Source: Varroa destructor (lineage: Eukaryota; Arthropoda; Arachnida; Mesostigmata; Varroidae). From it: a stretch of 64,000 nucleotides of DNA. The notes below the pieces were generated by a model that was not told where the DNA came from, did not search any database, and worked only from the letters and a program-made list of their open reading frames with translations. Shown one piece after another: positions 1-13,084 of the stretch. Position 1 is the first letter of the stretch, and the number at the start of each line of letters is the position of its first letter. Where the stretch lies: assembly GCF_002443255.2 (NCBI RefSeq), contig NW_019211458.1, positions 33,227,288 through 33,291,287 on the forward strand, in the 5' to 3' direction. Both the position numbers and the translations under genes were made by a program.

Positions 1-2593
1 CTGGAATAGGCAGCTTTATACGTAAGAACTTACTGTGAAGAATCAAGTTTGGCTTTATACAATAGATGGAAATGGTTAAAATTACTGGATTAGAAGTACT
101 TACGGCCAACCGCGGCCCAAGGCAGGTACAAAGTCATAGTGAATAATGTTATTGATCATCAATAACAAACACAATAATTTATAGAAATGCGTGCATATAA
201 TAAACAGCACAAGCTTTTCTCCAAGTAGATGGGCGGAACACTCCGGTCTAGAAATTTGAGTTAATGTTATTAGTTTGTGCTGCGTGATTGCACTAGTTTA
301 TGCTACTATAGTTCCGCTGGCCGAATAACAAATAAGGAATAATATATTGTCAATTTTAAAATTGCGTGAATGATTTTTTCAGGCGACAGGATTCACGCAG
401 TGTGATTATGGATTATTTGCAGCAAGGTAATTTCTATGGGAACTTAGAATAGCTTCTCCTGAGTAATGCGATCATTACGATGAAGTAACGACTACGACGA
501 TGAAGTAATAACTGCGCCAAATTGACGGCTCAGTGATACAAAATGAGAAATTATAGTATCGAATAAAGTGACAGAAAAGCCGAACAGGTAACCGCAGCAG
601 GAAAGCTTTTTGAACCACAAACTACGTTAGAGTGGGCGTGACATTAACGAAGCAGACCCATTAAATGAATCAATGACAAAACGGGCACGAGGCGAAACCC
701 GTAGTTCTTCCTAGTTTACATATTGCGTACATTGAATTTCTGTTTGCCTAACTAAAAACGGCTCACGTAATTTTGCATTACTTTTAAGCTTTCCTAAAGT
801 GGGCGCACCTGTGTCATTAAAGAGGCTGACTGGGAAAAATGATACTGTAGTATTTAAGTCTTGTGCACGCGATCTCTTGTCGACTACCGGATTCGAAAGC
901 AGCACGCTCTGGAGCAGACAGCGGTTTAACATAACATGCACGGACCACGTGAGGAAGTTTAGCACGGCTGTAAGGTTATCTATTGCACGACCGTAACAAT
1001 TACGCTTAAGTACTAACAATACTTCGTACCTACATATCGTTTGTTAGCAGTGACGCTTATAAATCTAAAAAAAGACGTACAATTTTTTATGCTATGCTAC
1101 AGTTGCCGGGAACCTCAAATTATAATCGTGCAGAAATTGTAGGTTGTCTGTTCAAAGGAATTCTATTTAAACCGTAAATCGACTCCTTGGCCATCCGCCT
1201 GTTTTTTATAACTGTATACTTGTGTATATCTTATCTACTGTAAATTTACGTTCGTTAGCATGTAACAAGATACGAAACGGTCAGTACGGGTCAGCCACAA
1301 GGAACATTCGTATGTTTAAAAAAAGCTCGCAATTTTTTTTACAATACATCACAATTGGCTGCGAAACCTTAAATATCAATCGGATAAAATTCAAAAAATA
1401 ATATATTGGAAAAGAAACATATAGGAAGGTTTCGCTACTTGGCCGTGTCTGTGTCCTAAAATAAATTCGATTTCGACCGACTGGCTCTCGCAGTTGCCTA
1501 CTTCCTACACGCGTACGGACCTGGCTGAACAGTGCAGCGCTTTTTTTTGCGTATCAGTCCTGATCACGGACCAACCAAGAACAGAATCTCCGCTTACGAT
1601 TTGCCACTTCTATATCGCTGCCTAGATTAAGCTTAGGCTACGGGCAGCTGGTCCACGGCGGGCGAAAGACATCACAAGTGACCTTTATTTTTATCGATGC
1701 GTTTGATAGTCCTGGATTGAACGTCAGCAACGTCTTTAGAGAAACTTTTTTGCTTGACGAAACGCCAACCGATGCCGTGTCTTCACGGACACATGTTGTA
1801 ACCACCTGGAAAATCTGTAAGCCACGCTAAGATAACGTGCTTTCAGATGTAGAAGAAATTTGTGCTCAGTTTTGCAGGCAGCTGAATTGTCTACGCAGTA
1901 TTACCAATTCGTTACGCCCGGGAAAGATATGGCGTGTTTATATGTAAAATTGTCGCAGCGTTTGTTCTGATTTGTAGCCTGTTTCGGTACTGTACGAAAA
2001 AAAACTAGGACGTAGCCTTATATGATAAATGAGAGGTTCAAAGAATGAACAAAAATAGAGCATAATGAGAATTGATGTTTGTTTGATTAACACATAAATT
2101 TGTAACTGGCACAGTTTCTGCTAGCGACCTATGATAGCAGTTGAGAGCTGTCACAGATGTGTACACAGATGTGTACAAATAACAAATAGGAAATTACCGG
2201 TTGATGCTTCATTGGGCGTTCAGCCCAAGAAAGTCATGAGCGGACAATCGCGGAATGTATGCTAGCTGGAGGCCGCTCTACTTTGCGGCATTAGCTTAAA
2301 ACTTTAAGCTCTTTCTATCTTCCAGGCGGATTGGATTTTTACAAGTACGAAAAGAAACGTGATTCGTGCCAAAGTAGCCAAACCGAGCGGATTTACGGCT
2401 CCATGGTGCCATAAATGGCACAACGCCAAAAAAAAAGATGTAAACCCATCATAATCAAAATAACTAATTGTTCAATACGATTCGTCGTTGCGTAAAACGC
2501 AGAGATTCTTTGTTACGGACTTGAACGAATCGCGTCATGCATTGCGCAGTCTTTCTCTGATCGAATAATTCAAATTAGAACAAAACGTTTTCT
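1..2593. other. intergenic, one weak exon candidate
   Basis: No recognisable gene. On the minus strand a strong donor (GGCC then GTAAGT, intron GT at 103-102) closes a frame open back to about 281, where there is a possible acceptor. The reading is leucine-rich and unrecognised, so this could be a chance frame or the end of an exon of a gene continuing off the left edge. The rest is AT-rich with short A and T runs. Confidence 0.3.
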
Positions 2594-2599
2594 TTTATT
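2594..2599 (-). promoter_or_regulatory. candidate poly(A) signal for elongase copy A
   Basis: AATAAA on the minus strand about 226 nt past the stop codon of the elongase ending at 2825. The hexamer is common in AT-rich DNA, so position is the only support. Confidence 0.3.
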
Positions 2600-2824
2600 G
2601 CGCCTAAATGGAGTTCTACTCGTTGTTCCAGCTAGAAGCAGAAGGCAGCATCCCTGACCCATCCATTGTTACATTTCAGCTGCTACAATCATCCGAGATG
2701 AGTAAATAACATTGTTCAAGATTCATTCACACGGATGAAATAGTCCATTGACCAACTGCTACAGGTATTATGAATATATATTATATGCTTGAACTTATAT
2801 CGAGGTAGGTGTGCTTCGGGCATC

Positions 2825-4857
2825 TCATTGGGCCTTGATAGCTTTCCTCTCCTGTCGAAGATACGTCTTGACATAGAAGGCCACGAATAGTGCAAGCAGA
2901 ATGAACACGTTTATCATACCTGGTTAAGGGCGATAAAAGAACAATGAAGTCGAGTTAGTTTTGAAAATATGATTTCAAATATCAGGCACATGGTCAGTGG
3001 TCCTCAAAAGGCACTAGAGGAACAAAAGTCTTTAATGTTTATATGTGGCCTATTGATCAACAAGCGGATTATAGAATAGTCGTTTATAACGAATGTTCAC
3101 TATGCTGGCCCCCTACGTAGAGGTCAGGCTGGTACGCGTGCAAGGTATTGATTTAATTCGACCGCACATCGCATATATAATTTAACTATAAGTAAGTTAA
3201 GCCTATTTCGTGGGCTGTTCGTTTTAGGCAACATAAATGTTAGGCCAACAATTTTAACTGAGCATCTAGAGATATCTAAGATGACCAACTATACTCGAAA
3301 GAGCGATATACTGACCATTTATTAGAACTCCTTTGGAATAACCGCAGTTGTTCGGCTGTGAGTACGCAACCATCCATTGCGAGATTACTGCAACGAACTG
3401 CATTATCTGTAGAAGTGTTAGGTACTTTTTCCACCATAGATAAGGACGCATCGAAGGGAAAGTTGCTAGCAGGAAATAACTATACATCACTATGTGAATT
3501 GCTGCGTTGACAAGGTAGGCAAGAGTGACCATATTCATCCATCCTGAAATGGCAAGCGTAAAGGGGTGTTGTTTAACTACTGCAATCATTAAATATGTTA
3601 CTCATCGAGACAGTGCGGCCGAGTGTACGATAGCCGCGGTATTTTTTTGAATTTTTACTATATATATGTATAAAATGAAGCTTACCTTGTTTCTGATACC
3701 ATTGCCTGCTCCTTTACTTTAGCTGAATTCATTCGAGCTGCTCTACCAGAAACGTGGGCTTGCACTGCATATTTTTTTTACTTTTTTTTCCATTATTTAC
3801 CCAGTGCTGCATCCAAGGAGAAGTGCTTTTGGGCCAGCTCCTTGTCAGGCCGTTTTATGGGTAACTGTTAACCACTCGGTTACAGCAGACAACGTCTCAT
3901 AGCAAGTTATCCTTTTTTTTTATTACTATTATGCCAAGCGATTAAGGTCATTCTGAACAAAAGGGAAACAAATATCAATTTATTACCAATATTACCTTGT
4001 CGCATGTACAACCAGCAATTACAGCATACGGTAAGATGATGAAATACGTGCAGGAACGTGACGTGCGACTGTTTCTTGGCTAACACGAAAAACATCGTGT
4101 CGAGATAATCAGACAATCGCACGTAGAGGTAGTAGTAACCGACTTTTTGAAGCCGCAGCGAATCAGTATCCGTTTTGATATTTGGAGGCTCGCAGACGAC
4201 TGAGAAATTTAGCTGCAAAAAGAAAATTAGGGTATGGAACACCAATGCTTACAATGAAAAGGTGACAAAAAATCTTCAGCTAGTCAATTCGCTTCTTCGA
4301 ACGATGGGATGTATTTAAATGCGGTTCTAATGTTCACAGGTATAACGCGCTTAAATGGAGGCGCCCAAGAGCCGCCTATTTGGGATGGCCGCTCTTCAGC
4401 TGGGAAATTGGCTTTATCTAGCGCTTAGACGTCGTCAAGCGTGCATTAGATAGAGACGTTTGTTTGTTAACGTACTTTTACCAATGTGAACAATAGGATG
4501 TGACGTTTGTTTGAATCAACATGAACTTTTTACCCTGTTCATTCTAAGTAAAACTAGGTAATCAACGATTTAGAAAACGTAACGTATAGGGTTTACCTTG
4601 TAGTATGCAAGATAGGTCGTCATACCGACATAAAGTATGTTTGCAAATATCTGAAACGCGTTGAAGATACGAATGTACGGCTTCACATGTACGGGCTTGC
4701 GGTTGCGCATGAAACGCGGTCCGATATAGTAGACAAACGCAAGGTAGACGGCTGAGATGCCAAGAAGGTATTTAGGTGAATCATAAAAAGGATATCCAAT
4801 AAATCGGGGATCCCGGCCATTTTCGTCGAGTATAAGACTCAGCAAATCATTCTTCAT
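2825..4857 (-). CDS. ELOVL-type very-long-chain fatty acid elongase, tandem copy A
   Basis: Complete four-exon gene: 4857-4597, 4212-3996, 3543-3316, 2919-2825 (phases 0, 1, 1), giving 266 residues, within the usual ELOVL range. The family condenses malonyl-CoA with long-chain acyl-CoA in the ER membrane as the first step of elongation. Seen: an N-terminal DPRFIGYP stretch, the GPRFMRNRKP segment after the first membrane helix, LDT at 124-126, histidine box HVFHH at 142-146, NxxxHxxMYxY at 172-182, LWWKKYLT at 195-202 with TLLQIMQ, and CGYSK near the end of exon 3. The usual KxxExxDT reads RxxDxxDT. The start was chosen at the ATG of MKNDLL because copy B has a stop upstream of the same position; an ATG 15 codons earlier is possible. 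The exon 3 acceptor was chosen to match copy B. Lysines lie at positions -3 and -6 from the C-terminus. Substrate preference cannot be read from sequence. Confidence 0.93.
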
Positions 4858-7800
4858 GATGACGCAACCACCTTCGTGCACGAGATGGCCCAAAATGGTC
4901 ACAATGGACGTGTCTGGTTAGCCAGGATTCCTACAAAAATGGTCAATATAATCCTTAAAGCGATCACGTTAACAGAATACAACGTCTATCTTGTGTACGC
5001 TAGAAATTTGAAAATAAGTTCTTTATTCACTTCATTCTTTTTTAAAAATGCCCAAAAAGCCACTAGGTGTTGTGGGTCCATGTGTTCAACCAAAATCGCA
5101 AGTTGACATCTTAATTCAATTTGCCAATGTCTTAATATGAGACATAAACAAATTACCATCGATTAATCTGCATCATTTATTATTGGTCAGGAAAAACAAC
5201 AGGTAATTTCGACATCTTGCAACTACGGTATCTGCGTGTTTTACCTATATATCTAGCTAATCGTTTCCTCAAGTGTTCTTTTTTTTAGCAGTATTGTTTA
5301 TCTGTTAACCGCATCCGCAAGTCGAGTTTTTCTCTGCAATTAAATCATGGAACACTAAAGATGCATGCTTGGTACAACCCTTTTCCTTCTCGACTGCGTG
5401 CTTGTCATTGTTTGCACAGCATAGAGAAATGTATGTCTGTAAAAAACTGTGTCGAGAATAAAAGTAACATTTTTATTAAGATACTAAGCAGACGAAACCT
5501 TTATTTACATGCCTGGATTATTTCGGTTCTGAAATGTCCTGATTTTGTAGCACTGTTTACCTTTTACTCGGTTTTGTTAGTGGCGCTGAATCACAAGACC
5601 TTCCCGAAGCATTAGTTTGTAAACTTCGTTTAGGAATAGCCGGCCTCGAAAATGCTGGTCATGGTCCCATATTACCGTAGAACCATGACCAGTATTCTTT
5701 CGACTGCAGTACCCACTAAATGCATACATTCGTCTGGTTGGTATGAGTTTAGCTGTTACTGCATTCACATTCCGCTATTCTTAAAAGATACGCGTTTTTA
5801 TACTATTTTAACTCCAGGGGAGAAATTCTGTACATGATTCAATGCCAAGCTCAGAAAAGATTTACTGTATGCCTGTACCACTTGCTGCCACTCTTCTTTC
5901 GTTATCTTTACGACATCCTTCACTTTGTTTGACGAATCGACTCTACCATGGTTTCTGCCCTAAATGGGTGCTCTATACTTTGTGCAACTTCTCCTTTTTC
6001 CCTCAAAGAGTACACAATGCTTTAATGTGTGAGTCACATTGCCGCATACGCCAGCATTGCTTGTGATAGACAAATCGCATGATGTTTTTTTTTTCCCATA
6101 AAAACGAGTATAAAAACATCAACAATAAAAAAAAGGAAAAAAAGACCACTGTCAGAAGGTCTGTACCTTCCGGTATCAATCCCCTAGCCCAACCTGTATT
6201 GTACCTTCTGACTCCATTTGCAACTTTTCGAAGATATTCTGACAATCTTTTAAAGTAAGCATCTAACTCTCAGGTATTACTTGCCGCTTCTCGACAATAA
6301 TATCCCATAATATCATTGTCCTGTTTCCGTCAAGGATCAGGGCCACCTTTGTTACACTAAGAATAAGGGTAATTTCTTCGACATCGAAAATCGTATCCTA
6401 GTGAAAATCGCACGAAGGAACTCGGCTGCACGCGTTAAGTTGTCTCAGGATCGAGAGTTCTTGTTCTGCGCCATACGAAAGCACTGCACTGGGTGCCGCA
6501 ATATTCTACCGACCAGTGCAAACTCTTCTCTACATAGCGTTCTCATACCACGTATATTCTGTCGTCTTTCCTAAGCAATGAGTACCCAGCACACTGGTGT
6601 ATCATTTGATTTCGAGAAGACATTTAATGGACATTTGGAAAAGATGGAAAATGTCATATTCTGCAAGCTGTTTATTGTTGACCGCTTTGTTGTCTACGCT
6701 GACGTACATTATAATGACTTATATTTGCCAAAACTCACAATACAACTTTACTAGCAAAACCACCAAGGGAGTGCCGCGAGCAATAAATCGGCGATCTGAC
6801 TAAGCTACAAATAACTAAAAAGTGTCTGACTAATTAAATCGGAGACATATTGCTTATTACACTAAAGTTGCACTTCAGTTGGTACGATAACTTATTAGTT
6901 CGTACAAACATTACCCTAGATCATTGTGTTGTTTTTGGATCCGATGTGGCACCAAAGCTGCGTATCAGACAACACTTCAACTTGCTCAAACTATGTGCGG
7001 GTATCTAACAGAAATTTTTGAAGGTCTATAGTTAGGAAAAAACAAGTCTCCAGTTAGGAAAAATGTAGGTTCACTGTTGAAACAAACGCTATTAACTTAG
7101 ACTCCTTATTGTATACTTATGTCCTATTTATTCTAATTCTGCCGTCGTTCCTTAAGTACAACAAAGCAAGAAGAAGCTTGTCTTTAGCAAGCAGCATAAA
7201 CTTGAAAAGCACATTATTTTCTATAGTACAGTTGGGCAGGAAATGTACAATATCAGGCCCATCAAATGGAAAAAAAGACATACCGTTAGTAACACTCGAA
7301 AAAATTAAACACTCTGCACAATATAACAAAGCATTACTTGTCAATGTGTCGTATATAACAAAAGCTATCTAATTCCAATCGATTCCTGATTCCTGAGATC
7401 GCTCTCTCACAGACATTATGCGAGCGAGCGTATCTGGCAGGTGCATTGGTGCATTTATCTCTTCCGTATCAGCCCTGACCACTGAGTAGACAAACAGGAT
7501 TTCCGTTCGGAATCTGCCCCTTCCATGCGATGGCTCAAATAGCAGCTGGAATACGTAATACCTAGTCAGCAAAATTTTAGTCCCGCAAATGCGCTTAACA
7601 GAAATAATCAAAATGGTCAGATTTCAGACTTCTCCGAAAGAGATCCCAGACCTTTCTACGCAAACTCATTCGCTTAAACAAAGGATGCAAAAAGATTTGG
7701 CGATTGGTCTCATTTGTTTTTCAGCTCTGTAATCAGAAGAGTGGCCTTTTATCGGTCGGTAAATGCATATGACAAGTTGGATCATTTGACGCTCGCACCG

Positions 7801-8924
7801 CCTTCGAGTCGCTTCATGAATCATGTTGAAGTTAATACTTATATTGTATATATTATATATGTATATATATATTGTTATAGCGTGTTTATTTATTTCTAGC
7901 TAATAAGCAAGTGAACCGTTTAGTGCAATATTGTAACTTTGTAACCTTCGAACCTTTATGTCAACTTCATCAGAACCAATTCTGAAGTTACTCCAATGGC
8001 GTTGTCTCTTTCGCTAGTGATGAGGATGTGCGTCAAGCGGAAGCCAATGTCTCTTGATGCGAGAACGTGGCTCTGTGTGAGCTATTATCATGTTACTTCC
8101 TTTCGGTGAAGCTAGACCTTATGACAGTTTGATTGTAAAACATTCATCAATAACTCAAACGATTTCCGTTACCCTTTCACCTCTACATTTCGACAGCAGG
8201 ATTATCACAGGACATAATTTGATATTTCTGAATCATACTTCACTCAGATTGCACTATTAGATCTTACAACACGTAGGTACTCGATAAGGTTTTCGCATTG
8301 CCAGGTACAGGTGACACAACTCTATGTCAGAGATAAGATATCCATTTGGTGTTCGATTTTCAAAAAATAATTAACTCCTAATAATGATAAAAATGAAAAA
8401 GTTCGCATATATAGACATTGACTATGGGCCGGTTCACTGTTAATCGGTCGCCAGTAACCAATGAGGCGCGCAATACTGAAACACCTAGGGGCAAATGGTC
8501 AATCAAAAAGTGATCGATTGGTGGCACATTTAGCTGGCGTATAATCCACGTTCAATAAAGCATTTAAGAGCAAACGTTATTATTCCAAAGAAGCCTGTAG
8601 TATATGTCAGAAGGGGACCCTTTGTTTTATACTGCTGACATGGAAGAGGTTCCCTTTGTCGCCTAAATAGTAAATCTTCAAAAAACGTTAAAAGAAAAAT
8701 ACTCGTTACAAAAAAACCGGAAAAGGAAAACGTTCAAATAGACAACACGCCGAGAAGAGAACATGGCATAACTTCAAGAAGTAATTACTTTCCTCAAGTG
8801 AATTTGTAAAAAACGTGTGGCGCTACGTCGAATAAATCGGCTGGCCGAATTGTCAGCATCTTTAAAGCCTCAGTAATAACACAGAATTATTAAAATTGCA
8901 TTCATAATTTTATTATATGTCACT
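4858..8924. other. intergenic DNA between the tandem elongases
   Basis: About 4 kb with only short frames on both strands and no protein I recognise. It holds an imperfect 15-bp inverted repeat at 5651-5696 and AT-rich tracts near 7850. I found no third elongase copy or fragment by looking for the HxxHH, GPRFM and CGYPK motifs. Confidence 0.5.
5651..5696. repeat. inverted repeat, 15-bp arms
   Basis: Left arm 5651-5665 (AATGCTGGTCATGGT) and right arm 5682-5696 pair over 15 bp with one mismatch across a 16-nt spacer. It lies between the tandem elongases. Function unknown. Confidence 0.7.
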
Positions 8925-8930
8925 AGAGTG
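8925..8930 (-). promoter_or_regulatory. candidate poly(A) signal for elongase copy B
   Basis: AATAAA on the minus strand about 258 nt past the stop at 9188, at a distance close to that in the tandem copy. Confidence 0.3.
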
Positions 8931-9187
8931 TTTCTCTCTTATGTATTATTTTGTAGAGGGTAAGCAAACACGAGCATTTCTCACCCCTTTGTCTTTTTTT
9001 TTTTAAATTATTCTATTAAGAGTGATGTCATTGTCCAAAATGGCTGAGCAAAATTTTCTTATATATGAATTTACATGACTAGGTCGTTAGTTCATTAATT
9101 AGTTACTACAAAACCTGTTTTAAAGCGGTTCTGATCTATACCGTATATCTAAATTCGTACACGTATATATTTAGGAGCTTCGGTATC

Positions 9188-11313
9188 TCATTGGACCTTG
9201 GTAATCTTGCCCTCTGATCGAAGATACGTCTTGATATAAAAGGCCACGAATAGTAAGAAGATGATGAGCACGTTTATTATACCTGAGCAGGAACGACATG
9301 ATATATTTAGGTTAGTTGATGGCAATGTGAATCGTCCAAATGTAGATAATAGTAATACTTTCCGTACCACTGCTAGTTAGAGAACCGGACTATTATAGAC
9401 GGATGTACAAGGGACCAATTAATAATCAGTAGGTAAAATCCACCGACGGTGTCAGCTTATATGGATGGCCTGCATCAAATCGACCCTGCCTTGCTGCCTG
9501 AACAACAGTATTCAAAACATTTCGACTAATATATATATAAACTTATTTACATCATCTATTCGATATATATAACAATTAATTTAACTTAAATACCCTGTAT
9601 ATATAATATGATAATATATACGAAACGAGGGCTTCTATATTTTATGATCAACAAACGACATTATTTGCCATTTCCTGTAGAGTAACGCCATATGTTTAAT
9701 ATATTCGACACGAGGTTAGAATGCTTTGACGTCCCAAATAATTAGATCATCTGGACGTTTTTTTGTGTTTTTAGCGTACCAATATGGAAGCCCTTGCACT
9801 GCTTCCATATTGGTACGACGGGCCTTATTGCTTTGTTGTCTTCACCTACGACAAGCAGCTATGCTCGAAAAATCGATATACCGACCGTTGATTAGAACCC
9901 CTTTGGGGTAGCCGCAGTGGTCATGCTGTGAATAAACGATGACGAACTGTGAGATCATTGCAATAAACTGAGCCATTTGTAAAAGCGTTAAATGCTTTTT
10001 CCACCATAGATGGCGACGCATCGTGGGAAATGTTGCCAACAGGAAGTAAATATACATTATTGTGTGAATGGACGCGTTGATAAGACCGCCGAGGGCGCCG
10101 ATGTTCGCCCAACCTGAAATGATAAATGTAACGAGAATCGACTTAGCAGGGGCATCTATCCAGCGAAAGTTTGACATTTTCCATGTTTATATCTATTACT
10201 GATTGACTGATTGAGCATTGTTATTAATAAACTGTGTATAGATTCTAATTCCATTCGTTTACCACAAGCGAGCCTATCTCACGTGGATGGATGGATGGAT
10301 GGATGGATGACGATTGATTATATCCAATAAAGACGTTTTTAAGATACAGACGCATACAGATTGAGCGGGGTCAATTTAAGAGTGGCCATTTCAGTGATAG
10401 TTACGGATGTATTTGGACAAGAAACTCGTTGGCCTTTGCTGTAGGTCGAGCGTCATTAAGGTTTCTTGTGAATGAGGTGGAAGTAAAGCGTTCTTCACAA
10501 ACAGTTATCTCACCCTGCCGCATGTACAGCCAGCCATTCAAACATACGCAGAGATGATGATATACGTGCAGGAACGTAACGTGTGACTGCTTTTTGGCTA
10601 ACACGAAAAACACCGTGTCAAAATAATCGGACAACCGCACGTAGAGATAATAGTAACCGATTCTATGTAGCCGCAGCGAGTCAATGTCCATTTTAGCATC
10701 AGGCGGTTCGCAGATTATCGAGTAACGTAGCTGTAAAAACACGACCGGGATTTAGATCATTGATGATCGACATTGATAATGTAGAAGGGTTGATTCTCAC
10801 TGCCTTGGATGAAGTCAACATGAAAAAGAATAGCTGTCTTCTCGACCTGGATCAACCATTTTTCGACGAAAACTAATGTTTATGTATTGTAAACTGCGCA
10901 ACCTCGGAAACATTGACGAACGAAACGAAATTTTCAAAATGAATAAAAGGGGAGGCATAACATTTTGGAGGTATAGCAAAATTATCATAGTAATAAAGTG
11001 TCTTACGTCGAATAAAAGCGTAAAAATAAGAAAAGTCAAAAATGTAATTTACCTTGTAGAAAGCAAGATAGCTCATGCTGCAGACGACGGAGATGTTTGC
11101 AATTATCTGATAGGTGTTGAAGATCCGAATGAGCGGCTTTATAGGTAGAGGCTTCCGATCGCGCATAAAACGCGGCCCAATATAGAAGATGAACGCAAGG
11201 TAGGCGGCCGAGATGGCCAGAATGTATTTAGGTGAATCAACAAAAGGATATCCAATAAATCGAGGGTCCCGACCACTGTCGTCGATCAGGAGGCCTAACA
11301 AATCAGTTTTCAT
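9188..11313 (-). CDS. ELOVL-type very-long-chain fatty acid elongase, tandem copy B
   Basis: Complete four-exon gene: 11313-11053, 10730-10514, 10113-9886, 9282-9188, giving 266 residues with exon lengths and phases identical to the elongase at 2825-4857. By eye the two proteins agree at roughly two thirds to three quarters of positions; the introns do not align well. Motifs: DPRFIGYP, GPRFMRDRKP, FDT at 124-126, HVYHH at 142-146, NxxxHxxMYxY at 172-182, TLLQMAQ, CGYPK. KxxExxDT again reads RxxDxxDT. The start is the first ATG after an in-frame TAA 12 codons upstream. The exon 3 donor is GTCGGT, and the same site in copy A is GTCAGT. Intron 2 holds a GGAT microsatellite and intron 3 a perfect 17-bp hairpin. 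Role by family: ER 3-ketoacyl-CoA synthase. Confidence 0.93.
9775..9817. repeat. perfect 17-bp hairpin in elongase intron 3
   Basis: CGTACCAATATGGAAGC at 9775-9791 and its exact reverse complement at 9801-9817 flank a 9-nt loop. It sits in intron 3 of the downstream elongase, about 70 nt from the exon 3 donor in transcript order. The stem is shorter than a usual microRNA precursor. Confidence 0.85.
10284..10309. repeat. GGAT microsatellite
   Basis: About six tandem TGGA/GGAT units inside intron 2 of the second elongase. Confidence 0.9.
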
Positions 11314-13084
11314 CTCGGTGTAACTAACTTCGTGCGCGAGATTATCTTAAGGCGCAATCAATACGTCTGGACAGCCAGGATCCCTATAAAATTAATCAAT
11401 ATAATTTTTGAAGTAACGCATGGATTGTCGGGCACAGATACTTTCCACTTATATTAGAACTGATAACGAAAAATATGTTGCATATACACATGTGTATATA
11501 TATATAGTAGGAGAGTGAACTGCGGTGTAAATCCACACCTTATAAAATAGGCTTCTAGTTGGAGTCATTATAGATTTACTGTTGAAACAAACACCATTTG
11601 ACTATGCATAGCTCTGTTATATTTCTGAATATAGCTGCAGACATACAGTGATCCACTCCAAGCCTATAACCCCTTACTTCCCGCGTCGAAATGATTCCCT
11701 ACTAGTAAGGGCTAGGATTGGTAGGACGATTTTAGATCTCAGTCGCGCGAAAACAAATTGTAAATGGGTAATTCCTCATCACACTCGAAGGAGTAAAACA
11801 CTTGAATCAATGGCGTCGTCAAGCAAGATAAAGCACTGATTGAGTCTTGTAATCTTTCACTCACTTCATAGGCGTGGTCTTGTATAACAAATGCACAAAT
11901 CTGTGTATCTCTGTTATGAGTGCAACCTAAACAAAAAGAACTTCTGATTAAGACCAACTTCAGTCGAAACGCAGTACTTCCTCTCATCCAGAGTCTTGAA
12001 TCTAGACTATGTGCCTACCAGAAACATATTGATTAGGTCCGATCTAAATACTCTTCGAAAGAGCTTGCATTGAACGCCGGTATCACTTTTAAATAAGCCC
12101 TCTACTCCACTAGTGGTCTCGTCGTAAACACATTTTTGGGAACCAGCAACCTTTATAACATAAAATACTGGTCGTTGCGGTACCTGCTCTGATACCGGCA
12201 AATGAGGACGTCGCTCAGAATTAAACACAACTATCGTACTGTGATACTTTCTGTCATCTAAAGATAATGTACTCGACTTTTCTAGCCAGGACATGCATTT
12301 AAATAGGCCCTCAGAACTAAGAACTGGAGCATAATGATATACAATGGCCTTATAACATCTAATTTGCTTTGTCCATCGAAGACCAAAACGTAATCAGCGA
12401 AGTATAGTCCGGTATAATTGATACTGGATCTTCCATATGTATCATTACATTTTTCGTCCAGATGTTTTCTACTACAAAACGAGCATGTGCAAGAGCTTGC
12501 TCGACTGTTTTAAAATAAAATTGATTTTTTTAGATAGCCCAACATACTGTTCGCTTATCTATTACACATCGCGATATTTTATACGTTTGCAAACGGTTCG
12601 GGTTAGTTGTGCTCTTTTTTTTGCCTGCCTATATCATAGCACTGATAATAATTTAACCTTTTCCGCAAATGTTAATGCCGTAACTAGTTTACATTATTAT
12701 TTAAGTATCGCACAGACTGAGGTTCGGAGCTTATCTGAACAAGTCATACAGTAAACGAAATGTAAAGTGACAATAGGTAGTCTACCTGCAGAAGTATTTT
12801 GTTCCAAATTATCCACCTAACGCTTCAAGTTATCTAGTCGACTACTGCATAATCTGCAGATTACAGTTGTAAGCGACAGGAGCACATCATGAAGATGTTC
12901 GTTGTGTCGCCTCGCCGGGCCATCGGACAAGGTTGAAATGCGTCATTTCGAACTAACTATAAATTGCTTGCAAATATGCCCCTTGTTTGTCTAGTATTTC
13001 AAAATTTAACGCCCGCCACTGAATGTTTTGCCCGCCCTTCTAGAACAAGCAATTGCAGGATGCGTACAGAGCTTAGATCTAGAT
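11314..13084. other. intergenic, upstream of elongase copy B
   Basis: About 1.8 kb that should contain the promoter and 5' UTR of the minus-strand elongase starting at 11313. The bases just upstream of that ATG resemble those at the same place in copy A, so the duplication reached into the 5' leader. Apart from a short TA run near 11498, nothing else is supportable. Confidence 0.4.

Noticed and set aside
3266..3589. Elongase exon 3 frame taken to its own stop and ATG
   Set aside because: The family spacing and the tandem copy place the borders at 3543 and 3316; the extra residues are intron.
10876..11148. Plus-strand frame over elongase exon 1
   Set aside because: Antisense shadow of a real exon.
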